Below are positions 55,326-62,670 of a stretch of 64,000 nt of DNA, one piece after another. A program made the translations under genes and the position numbers. The stretch comes from Halopseudomonas salegens. GTDB taxonomy: Bacteria; Pseudomonadota; Gammaproteobacteria; Pseudomonadales; Pseudomonadaceae. Under the pieces are notes generated by a model. The model was not told the DNA's origin. It ran no database searches and saw only the letters and a program-made list of their open reading frames with translations. The number at the start of each line of letters is the position of its first letter. Positions within the stretch are counted from its first letter, which is position 1. The stretch lies in contig NZ_LT629787.1 of assembly GCF_900105655.1 (NCBI RefSeq), positions 2,666,001 to 2,730,000 on the forward strand, given 5' to 3'.

Positions 55326-56263
55326 TGGAAACCCGTGCCCATCATATTGTCATCGGCCTGTTCACCGTACTCGGTGCCCTGGCTGCGATTGTCTTTGCCA
55401 TCTGGTTGAGCAATGCCAGCACCCAGCGAGATCAGCAATACTACACAGTGATCTTCAATGAGGCTGTGACCGGCCTGTCACGCGGTAGCGCTGTGCAATA
55501 CAGCGGCATCCGTATCGGTGATATCAGCGAGCTGCGACTGGATGCTGACGACCCGCGCCGCGTGATTGCGCGTATTCGCGTAGATGCCGACGTACCGATC
55601 AAGATCGACACCCGCGCCCGCCTCTCCTTTACCGGCATTACCGGCTCCTCAGTGATCGAACTCAGCCAGGGCGATCCGGAAAGCCCACGCCTGTCCGGTC
55701 AAAACGGCGAGGACCCGGTCATCATTGCCTCGCCTTCGCCCATTTCCACCCTGCTGGCCAACGGTGAAGATCTGGTCACCAATATCAACCAGCTGGTATC
55801 CAGTGCGCGCTCGATTTTTTCCGAAGAAAACACGGCAAGAATCAGCAATACGCTGAGTGCCGTTGAGCAGGCATCCACCAGCATTGCCGACCAGGGTGAC
55901 AACCTGGGAGAACTGATCAGTGAGCTGACGCTGGTGACCCGCCAGGCAGGTGAAACCCTGAACCACACCAGCGAACTGATGGCGAGTGCCAATCAGCTGC
56001 TGAACAATCAGGGGCAACATACTCTGGATGGGGCGGAAGAGGCTCTGGAGTCGATCGCGCGGACCAGCAAGGCGCTGGAACAGATGGTCGATGACAACAG
56101 TGATGCCCTGAGCAGCGGCCTGCAGGGCCTGGCCCAGCTGGAACCGGCGATCAACGAACTGCGTGGCAGCCTGACCTCGTTGCGCAGCATAACCCGCCGC
56201 CTGGATGACAACCCCAGTCGTTTCCTGCTCGGGCGCGACAGCATGGAGGAATTTGAACCATGA
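55325..56263 (+). CDS. MCE-domain substrate-binding protein (MlaD-like)
   Basis: 312 residues: N-terminal membrane anchor (IVIGLFTVLGALAAIVFAIWL), one MCE domain (EAVTGLSRGSAVQYSGIRIGDI to GITGSSVIELSQ) and a long helical region thought to form a hydrophobic channel. It starts on the last base of the ATPase stop. Confidence 0.93.
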   Translation: METRAHHIVIGLFTVLGALAAIVFAIWLSNASTQRDQQYYTVIFNEAVTGLSRGSAVQYSGIRIGDISELRLDADDPRRVIARIRVDADVPIKIDTRARLSFTGITGSSVIELSQGDPESPRLSGQNGEDPVIIASPSPISTLLANGEDLVTNINQLVSSARSIFSEENTARISNTLSAVEQASTSIADQGDNLGELISELTLVTRQAGETLNHTSELMASANQLLNNQGQHTLDGAEEALESIARTSKALEQMVDDNSDALSSGLQGLAQLEPAINELRGSLTSLRSITRRLDDNPSRFLLGRDSMEEFEP

Positions 56264-56898
56264 ATCGCCTGCACCGATTACTGCCGATATTGCTCGCGAC
56301 CACTGTATTGAGCTTGAACGCCTGCTCGATCTTGCCGGAAGCCGAACCAATCAACGTGTACCAGTTGCCCGACGCTCAAGTCGAGCCACTGTCGCAGCCG
56401 TCACTGCCCCTGGCATTGCGTATCAACACGCCAAGCGCCGGTTTTGTGCACAGCAGCCCACGCATGCTGGTCAATCCGCAAGGCAATCAATTGAGCACCT
56501 ACAAAGGTTCGCGCTGGAGTGACCCGGCACCGGCGTTGATACGCGATTATCTGGTTCACGCGTTCAATGGTGCCGGCCTGGTCTCGGATGTGAGCACCGA
56601 TGAGCAGGCCCTGCATGCCGATGTGCATCTGGGCAGTGAATTACGCCGCTTTCAGGTGGTGTATCCGGATGGGCCGATTCGGGTAGTGATCGACTTCAAG
56701 GCACGCCTGATTGACCCGGGCAGCCGGCGCACCCTGGCCAGCGAAAACTTTTTGATCGAACAACCCTTGAGCGACCCGCACGTGGCCAGCGTGGTGGAAG
56801 GGTATGGGCTGGCTGCCCAGCAACTGGCTGAACAGTTATTGGCCTGGGCAGCCAGAACGCTGGAACACCATCAGGCTGACAGTCCATTTGAACGCTGA
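56260..56898 (+). CDS. ABC-type transport auxiliary lipoprotein (PqiC/YmbA-like)
   Basis: 212-residue lipoprotein with lipobox LNAC (Cys22) and the PqiC/YmbA family fold (VYQLPDAQVEPLSQPSLPLALRI; MLVNPQGNQLSTYKGSRWSDPAP). It should sit in the outer membrane and receive or channel lipid from the MCE protein. Four-base overlap with the MCE gene. The set permease-ATPase-MCE-lipoprotein resembles PA3211-PA3214 of P. aeruginosa. Confidence 0.88.
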   Translation: MNRLHRLLPILLATTVLSLNACSILPEAEPINVYQLPDAQVEPLSQPSLPLALRINTPSAGFVHSSPRMLVNPQGNQLSTYKGSRWSDPAPALIRDYLVHAFNGAGLVSDVSTDEQALHADVHLGSELRRFQVVYPDGPIRVVIDFKARLIDPGSRRTLASENFLIEQPLSDPHVASVVEGYGLAAQQLAEQLLAWAARTLEHHQADSPFER

Positions 56899-56928
56899 CA
56901 GGTGTGCCCCGCGGTTCAGCGCCTGGAC

Positions 56929-58038
56929 TTATCGCTTGTCCTGATGCCACAACAGGTAGGTGTTCCGGCCCATATTCTTGGCGCAATACATCGCCTGGTC
57001 AGCTTTCAGCATCAGGCTGTCGGCATCAGCACCATCATCAGGAAAGACGCTGATGCCAATACTCAGGGTTATCTGCAGGGCATGCCCGTCAATGACCCGC
57101 GGCACAGCAAATTTGGCCAACAACTTTTCCGCAATCAGGGCAGCATCCTGGCGATCCTCGATTTCGCTCAACAGGATAACGAACTCATCACCGCCGTGGC
57201 GGCTGACGGTATCGGTAGCGCGAACACAACCAATCATGTCTGCAGCCAGGTCACGCAACAAGTGATCACCTACCGCATGGCCAAAGGAATCATTGATGGG
57301 CTTGAAATGATCCAGGTCGAGGAACATCAGCGCAACCTGCTTGCCGTGCCGCTTGGCAATGCCTATGGCCTGGGTAAGTCGCTCAACCAGCAACATCCGG
57401 TTGGGCAAACCGGTGAGGCCGTCATGCTGGGCAAGATGGCTCATCTCCTGCACAACCGAGCCGGACAGGCGGGCATCATGAAAAACGATCACCGCACCGG
57501 TCATCCTGCCATGTCGATTATGAATCGGCGCGGCTGAATCTTCGATTGCCATGTCGGTCCCATCGCGCCGAATCAGCATACTGCCGAGTGCCAGGGCTAC
57601 AATGCGGCCTTCGCTGATGGCTCGCTGGGATGGGCTCGTTACCCGTTGCCGGGTAACGCCATCAACGATGCAGAAGACCTCATCCACTGAGCGTCCCAGT
57701 GCCTGTTCGCCCGACCATCCGGTCAGCAGTTCGGCAACCTTGTTGAGATAGATCACAGTGCCTTGCGGATCAACCACCAGTACCGCATCACCAATTGAAT
57801 CCAGGGTGATTTGCGCCATATCCTCGAATGAGACATTACCGACAACACGCGCCGATTTAAAAATCCATGGGTTATCCCTTTCCGTCAGGTAACGCACCAG
57901 ATGTATCCAGGTTTTGCGCAGTTGGCGGATAACCCGCATGCGGGCTGTTTGCGGGCAAGCGGGTTCCTTCACAGTGCCGGAAGCCGCCGCTGAAGGTAAT
58001 TTTGACTTGCGCACACCGGGTTTGGAAGAGGTATCCAT
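56929..58038 (-). CDS. PAS-GGDEF diguanylate cyclase
   Basis: 369 residues. A basic N-terminal region of ~65 residues is followed by a PAS domain (IGDAVLVVDPQGTVIYLNKVAELLTGW) and a GGDEF domain with intact active site HGGDEF. Five residues before it stands RATD, matching the RxxD inhibitory I-site, so product feedback is expected. No EAL domain. ATG 58038 has AGGA eight bases upstream; 58047 and 58089 are alternatives. Input signal unknown; makes cyclic di-GMP. Confidence 0.9.
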   Translation of the reverse strand: MDTSSKPGVRKSKLPSAAASGTVKEPACPQTARMRVIRQLRKTWIHLVRYLTERDNPWIFKSARVVGNVSFEDMAQITLDSIGDAVLVVDPQGTVIYLNKVAELLTGWSGEQALGRSVDEVFCIVDGVTRQRVTSPSQRAISEGRIVALALGSMLIRRDGTDMAIEDSAAPIHNRHGRMTGAVIVFHDARLSGSVVQEMSHLAQHDGLTGLPNRMLLVERLTQAIGIAKRHGKQVALMFLDLDHFKPINDSFGHAVGDHLLRDLAADMIGCVRATDTVSRHGGDEFVILLSEIEDRQDAALIAEKLLAKFAVPRVIDGHALQITLSIGISVFPDDGADADSLMLKADQAMYCAKNMGRNTYLLWHQDKR

Positions 58039-58154
58039 GAGAGCCATCCTAGGCAGGCGATACGCCCCGGTCTGTTCGCGAAACCACACAGAAGAAGAAT
58101 GATTCCAGGCCAGTCAACTCTGGCAACCTGCCCCGACGAACCGGGCGAGCAGCG

Positions 58155-58919
58155 TCAGTGCATATGGTTGCAGGCATTGCCCTTCCTGGGCAGCACCTGT
58201 CCCGGCAAGCTGGAGCACTTCAGCAAGCGATCGGTTTCCCGCTTGACCACTTCGTAGCACTCGCAGCTCAGCAGCTCAAGCTTGGGGCGGTCCAACACTT
58301 CGATATGGCCACGACTATACTTGATGACCCCAAGCTTTTGCAGTCGCCCCGCTGCTTCAGTCACCCCTTCACGGCGCACACCCAGCATGTTGGCGATCAG
58401 TTCCTGGGTCATCTGCAAATGGTTCGACGGCAAACGATCCAGCGAGAGCAGCAGCCAACGACACAACTGCTGGTCAATCGAGTGATGACGATTGCATACC
58501 GCCGTCTGCGCCATCTGGGTAATCAGTGCCTGCGTATAGCGCAGCACCAGCGACATCAAATCGCCGTGACGGTTGAATTCTTCAACCAGCCGCTGCGATG
58601 GCAGCCGGTAAGCGCTACCACCGCTTTGGACCACAGCACGACTGGAGGTGCTGTCCCCTCCCATAAACAGAGAAATACCCACCAGCCCCTCATTACCGAC
58701 CACGGATATTTCCGCCGAGGAACCGTTTTCCATCACGTACAGCAAGGAGACAATGCTGTCGGTTGGAAAGTACAGGTGCCGCATCTTGTCGCCGGGTTCA
58801 TAGAGCACCTTGCCCAGCGGCAGGGCCGTCAGTTCAAGATAGGGAAACAGTCGCAGACGTACATCAGCCGGCAAGGCATTGAGGATATGGTTGTGCGTGG
58901 GCGATACGACAATGGTCAT
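58155..58919 (-). CDS. Crp/Fnr-family transcriptional regulator
   Basis: 254 residues with a cyclic-nucleotide-binding-like domain (LTALPLGKVLYEPGDKMRHLYFP; GSSAEISVVGNEGLVGISLFMGG) and a C-terminal winged helix (LTQELIANMLGVRREGVTEAAGRLQK is the recognition region). It lacks the clustered N-terminal cysteines of FNR and belongs to the group with DSIVSLLYVMENG. A C-terminal tail has three Cys. ATG 58919 is chosen on family length; longer frame to 59111 not supported. Confidence 0.87.
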   Translation of the reverse strand: MTIVVSPTHNHILNALPADVRLRLFPYLELTALPLGKVLYEPGDKMRHLYFPTDSIVSLLYVMENGSSAEISVVGNEGLVGISLFMGGDSTSSRAVVQSGGSAYRLPSQRLVEEFNRHGDLMSLVLRYTQALITQMAQTAVCNRHHSIDQQLCRWLLLSLDRLPSNHLQMTQELIANMLGVRREGVTEAAGRLQKLGVIKYSRGHIEVLDRPKLELLSCECYEVVKRETDRLLKCSSLPGQVLPRKGNACNHMH

Positions 58920-59391
58920 CTGCTGACATTTCCTTTTGGGAGCAAGCCATGAATGTAATGACGAGTGACTGGTCGCGGGTACAACAAGACAACATACACC
59001 GGCTAATCGCCCCGAAAAACGCTGCTTTCGAGGCAACACATCAACCGGGCTCATTGCCTGACCTGCAGAACAATCGCACCAGCTGGTTACAGCACGATAG
59101 CAGATAACCACAGCGGGCTATGTTCGCTACACCACATAGCGGCAAAGAGCATCCGGTTGAGCGCCTGCCGAATGGGCTACTCACCTGTGTGGTTCAACGC
59201 ACAGATAAGCGCCCGGGCGGCACGCATACTGGCGGTGCAAGCATCACCGCAGCTGGCCCAGGAGATTCGTTGGCAGTGGGGACGGTGCCGGCCTTCCCAG
59301 CAGGGTTCCAACGCTGTCCGATCTATCCAGGAGATTCTTCCTTGCAGACTGAATTCAACCAGACGCACTTTCGATCCTCGCGGTGGATGCC
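58920..59391. other. 472-base stretch without a recognised gene
   Basis: Upstream regions of the Crp/Fnr gene (minus) and the Anbu gene (plus). Short open frames cross it (for example 59120-59395 and one from 59157 running into the Anbu gene in another frame), but none has a ribosome site, a family resemblance, or codon use like its neighbours. No RNA element recognised. Confidence 0.5.
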
Positions 59392-60117
59392 ATGACCTAT
59401 TGTGTCGGCGTAATGCTGGAAAGCGGTCTGATCTTCGCTTCGGATTCCCGTACCCATGCCGGCATCGACAATGTTGCCAGTTTCACCAAGCTGAGCCTGT
59501 TCGAGCAGGCCGACCAGCGGGTTATCGTGCTGCTCAGTTCGGGAAACCTGGCAAGCACCCAGGCTGTCATCAGCACCCTCAGGCAAAACGAGGTCAGACC
59601 AGACTGCCCCAGCCTGGGCAACGCCGAGTCCATGTTCGATGCTGCCCTGCTGGTGTCGGATGCCATGCGCCTGGTCAATCAGCGCGACAACCTGCAAACA
59701 ACCACCAAGGCTGTTGATTTCAACGGCTCGTTTATCCTTGGCGGCCAGATCAGGGGGGAGCCACCGCGCCTCTTTCGCATCTACAGCGAAGGCAATTTCA
59801 TCGAGGCCGGAGACCAGACACCCTACTTTCAGATCGGTGAAACCAAATATGGCAAGCCCATCATTGACTGGGCGATCACCCGCTCGAGTACGCTCAATGA
59901 CGCCACCAAATGCATCCTCGTCTCCTTTGACTCGACCATGCGCAGCAATCTGTCCGTCGGCATGCCGATAGACCTGATTTGCTACCAGGGTGACAGCCTT
60001 GCCGTCAGCATGCGCCGGCGCTTCGACCCGGGTGACAGCTATTTCAGCGCCCTGAGCAAAGAATGGAACGCCGGCATCTGCGAGGTTCTCAGTGAGCTGA
60101 CGGACCTGGAGTGGTAA
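59392..60117 (+). CDS. Proteasome-type protease Anbu (bacterial proteasome homologue)
   Basis: 241-residue Ntn-hydrolase-fold protein related to HslV and the 20S beta subunit. The start at ATG 59392 is chosen because it places threonine at position 2 (MTYCVGVMLESGLIFASDSRT), the expected nucleophile after Met removal; a GTG at 59383 would bury it. The conserved ASDSRTHAG and a Lys in ASFTKLSLF follow, and the C-terminus LSELTDLEW is typical. Anbu forms open helical rings; its substrate is unknown. It heads an operon with an amidohydrolase-like and a transglutaminase-like gene. Confidence 0.92.
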   Translation: MTYCVGVMLESGLIFASDSRTHAGIDNVASFTKLSLFEQADQRVIVLLSSGNLASTQAVISTLRQNEVRPDCPSLGNAESMFDAALLVSDAMRLVNQRDNLQTTTKAVDFNGSFILGGQIRGEPPRLFRIYSEGNFIEAGDQTPYFQIGETKYGKPIIDWAITRSSTLNDATKCILVSFDSTMRSNLSVGMPIDLICYQGDSLAVSMRRRFDPGDSYFSALSKEWNAGICEVLSELTDLEW

Positions 60118-60119
60118 CG

Positions 60120-60872
60120 GTGTCGAACACAGCCTACAGACTCCTCGAGCCAGACAAGCAGAATGCGGAGATCGCGCTGGTGATCACCTGCGAACATGCA
60201 AGCAACCAGGTGCCTGCAGCTTACCGGAATCTGTTCGTCAATTGCCGCGCCATACTGGCCAGTCATCGCGGTTTTGATCCAGGCGCCCAGGTCATGGCCA
60301 AGGCCATGGGCATACACTTCGGCGCACCACTGCTGAGCGCCGTGACAAGCCGCTTGCTGGTAGACCTGAATCGCTCCCTCGGGCACCGACACCTGCATAT
60401 GGACAGCGTTCGTCAACTGCCGGCCGGCATTCGGCAAGACATCATCGAGCACTATTACCTGCCTTACCGGAAGGAAGCCGAACGACTGATCAAACAGCAG
60501 ATTGCGCAACGGGGCAAGGTTGTTCACCTCTCCTGCCACAGTTTTACCCACACTCTCAATGGCGTGGTACGCCACGCCGACATCGGCCTGCTCTATGATC
60601 CGGCCCGATCCGGTGAAAGAACCCTCTGCGCAAGCTGGCAAGCCGCGATCAAGGCCTCGGCTCCCTGCCTTGCAGTGCGGCGCAACTTCCCCTATCAGGG
60701 GCGTAACGACGGGCTCACCACGGCGTTGAGGAAAGACTTTCCGCCCGAGGCCTACCTGGGCATCGAGCTGGAACTCAACCAGAAAAATCTGGCCCCTGCC
60801 CAACACTGGGCCGCGCTGCAAAAAACCATTACCACCACTTTGGCAACTGTACTCAGGGGCTATATCTCATGA
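60120..60872 (+). CDS. N-formylglutamate amidohydrolase-like protein
   Basis: 250 residues, FGase (PF05013) family: LVITCEHASNQVPAAYRNLF, the FDPGAQVMAKAMG region, LVDLNRSLGHR, and HLSCHSFTHTLNG with likely metal ligands, as in zinc-dependent relatives. GTG 60120 has GGAG eight bases upstream; a GTG at 60111 is the alternative. No histidine-degradation genes are nearby, so hydrolysis of N-formylglutamate itself is doubtful; another N-acyl or isopeptide substrate is possible. Three bases after Anbu. Confidence 0.85.
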   Translation: MSNTAYRLLEPDKQNAEIALVITCEHASNQVPAAYRNLFVNCRAILASHRGFDPGAQVMAKAMGIHFGAPLLSAVTSRLLVDLNRSLGHRHLHMDSVRQLPAGIRQDIIEHYYLPYRKEAERLIKQQIAQRGKVVHLSCHSFTHTLNGVVRHADIGLLYDPARSGERTLCASWQAAIKASAPCLAVRRNFPYQGRNDGLTTALRKDFPPEAYLGIELELNQKNLAPAQHWAALQKTITTTLATVLRGYIS

Positions 60873-61759
60873 CACCTCAGATTACCCAACTTCAGCACAG
60901 GTCTCACAATATGAAAATACGTATTGGCTATGAACTGGAATTCCATTGCCCCAAACCGACGCCGATGATCCTGACGCTGAATGTGCATTCAACCCGGATC
61001 GCCGATCTGATTACCCCGGATCGCGTGGTCACCGACCCGCCCATCCCGGTCGAGGCTTTTTTTGACCATCACGGCAACCAGCGCGCACGCATCATTGCGC
61101 CCGGCGGCAAGCTGCGGATCACGAACGATACCTGTCTGCATGACAGCGGGCTACCTGATACGGTGAATCCGCAGGCACGCCAGACAGCTGTTGAGCAATT
61201 GCCCAATGAAGCCCTGCAGTTTCTGAGTGGCAGCCGATACTGCGAAACCGATCTGCTGTCCGGGATAGCATGGCAATTGTTCGACAATGACCCTAGTATC
61301 ACCGGTTGGTCACGCGTTCAGGCCATATGTGATTACGTTTACCAGCATATTGAATTTGGCTATGGGCATGCGCGCGTGACCAGAACCGCCTGGGAGGTGT
61401 GGCAGGAAAGGCAAGGGGTATGCCGCGACTTTGCTCACCTGGCCATCGCCTTCTGCCGCTGCATGAATATTCCAGCGCGCTACTGCACCGGTTATCTGGG
61501 CGATATGGGTATTCCGCCGCCGCATGGCGAAATGGATTTTGCAGCCTGGTTCGAAGCCTATCTCGATGGCAGGTGGTACATCTTTGATCCACGCAACAAT
61601 ATGCCGCGTATCGGGCGTATTCTGGTTGCTCGCGGCCGGGATGCCACTGATGTCGCCATCAGCACTGCGTTCGGTGCCAACACACTGACAGCATTCAAGA
61701 TACGCACCGACGAAATTCTGGAGACCGAGTACAGCCCGATGCTGCGGAGTGCTCTGTAA
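60869..61759 (+). CDS. Transglutaminase-like protein
   Basis: 296 residues. An N-terminal beta-rich part (IRIGYELEFHCPKPTPM) precedes a transglutaminase-core domain with the cysteine in QGVCRDFAHLAIAFCR. The usual next motif HAWFE reads AAWFEAYLDGRW, so the standard histidine is alanine, while FDPRNN keeps the Asp. The C-terminal PRIGRILVARGRDATDVAI block is typical of the Anbu-linked group. ATG 60869 overlaps the previous stop and has AGGGG upstream; ATG 60911 is an alternative. May be a protease or amidase, or catalytically weak. Confidence 0.88.
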   Translation: MTPQITQLQHRSHNMKIRIGYELEFHCPKPTPMILTLNVHSTRIADLITPDRVVTDPPIPVEAFFDHHGNQRARIIAPGGKLRITNDTCLHDSGLPDTVNPQARQTAVEQLPNEALQFLSGSRYCETDLLSGIAWQLFDNDPSITGWSRVQAICDYVYQHIEFGYGHARVTRTAWEVWQERQGVCRDFAHLAIAFCRCMNIPARYCTGYLGDMGIPPPHGEMDFAAWFEAYLDGRWYIFDPRNNMPRIGRILVARGRDATDVAISTAFGANTLTAFKIRTDEILETEYSPMLRSAL

Positions 61760-61875
61760 CTCGAGGTGTACGCGCGTACCGATGGCGGTGTGGTTTTCCA
61801 GGCTCAGTCATATATGTGACTTGGCGCACGGAACAACGCGCAACTATCCGGCATAATCCGGAGGTGATTCTGCTT

Positions 61876-61896
61876 CTCCGGCAGGTGCTGCCGGAG
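61876..61896. terminator. Hairpin after the Anbu operon
   Basis: Perfect 9-bp stem CTCCGGCAG-GTG-CTGCCGGAG, about 115 bases past the transglutaminase-like stop. No U-run follows, so it may be a Rho-dependent end, a stability hairpin or a regulator site before the PAS gene. Confidence 0.4.
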
Positions 61897-62046
61897 TACT
61901 CTGCTCTTGCCGGGCGAGTGCTCATCACCGCTCTCAACAACGTCATACCTGTGCTGTGCTGAATCGTTGCATGAGATATTGCTACTTAACCCATCGCGAT
62001 AAGCTACCATCACAGCACTATCCCGATAGCAAGTCCGGAGTCAGGA

Positions 62047-62658
62047 ATGACCACCCCCCTTGAGCAATCCAATGTCTATCGACAACTGCGCCACAAGGCT
62101 GAAACCCAGTTGCAGACAGGAACTACGCTAGCAACCGGTGACTGGTCAGTCGGCGTTGACGCCCTGAGCCTGCTGCATCGGTTGTCCAGCGCCCCCGAAA
62201 GCGCGGAAGACGCTCTCAAGCTGCTGCATGAACTCCAGGTACATCAGGTCGAACTCGACTTGCAGAACGAAGAACTGGCCGCCAATGAACAGGGGCTTGT
62301 CGATGAAGTGCAGCTCTATCAGGACCTTTTCGAAGCTGCCCCCTTTGGCTATTTTCTCATCGACCTGGAAGGCAGGATTATTCAGGCCAGCAGCGTCGCC
62401 GCCGAACTCCTCGACGTTGCCCATGAGGAGCTGGCTGGTCGTACTATCGACAGTTTTTTGCGCGCAAAAAGTCGGCCACAGCTATTGGACTTGCTGCAGC
62501 AGGTTGGCCTGAGTGGCACCAGAGATAGCTGCCTGGCAGAAACCAGCAGAGGCCTTGAGGGGTCCCGGCGTCTGCATTGTCTGGCCTCTACCCGCCCAGG
62601 ACACAGGCAGATTCTGTTAGCCTGTTGTGAATCCATCCAACTGGAGCAACCCCATTAA
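62047..62658 (+). CDS. PAS-domain protein
   Basis: 203 residues. A helical segment (LHELQVHQVELDLQNEELAANEQ), typical of the linker before PAS in chemosensory proteins, is followed by a PAS domain (LYQDLFEAAPFGYFLIDLEGRIIQASSVAAELL). No kinase, GGDEF or DNA-binding domain. It lies 12 bases before the CheB-CheR fusion gene and probably feeds a signal to it or to an encoded kinase beyond the window. Confidence 0.85.
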   Translation: MTTPLEQSNVYRQLRHKAETQLQTGTTLATGDWSVGVDALSLLHRLSSAPESAEDALKLLHELQVHQVELDLQNEELAANEQGLVDEVQLYQDLFEAAPFGYFLIDLEGRIIQASSVAAELLDVAHEELAGRTIDSFLRAKSRPQLLDLLQQVGLSGTRDSCLAETSRGLEGSRRLHCLASTRPGHRQILLACCESIQLEQPH

Positions 62659-62670
62659 CCGCTCATCACC

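Noticed and set aside
59120..59717. Small plus-strand frames before and into the Anbu gene
   Set aside because: No ribosome site, no recognised domain, and the longer one overlaps Anbu in another frame.
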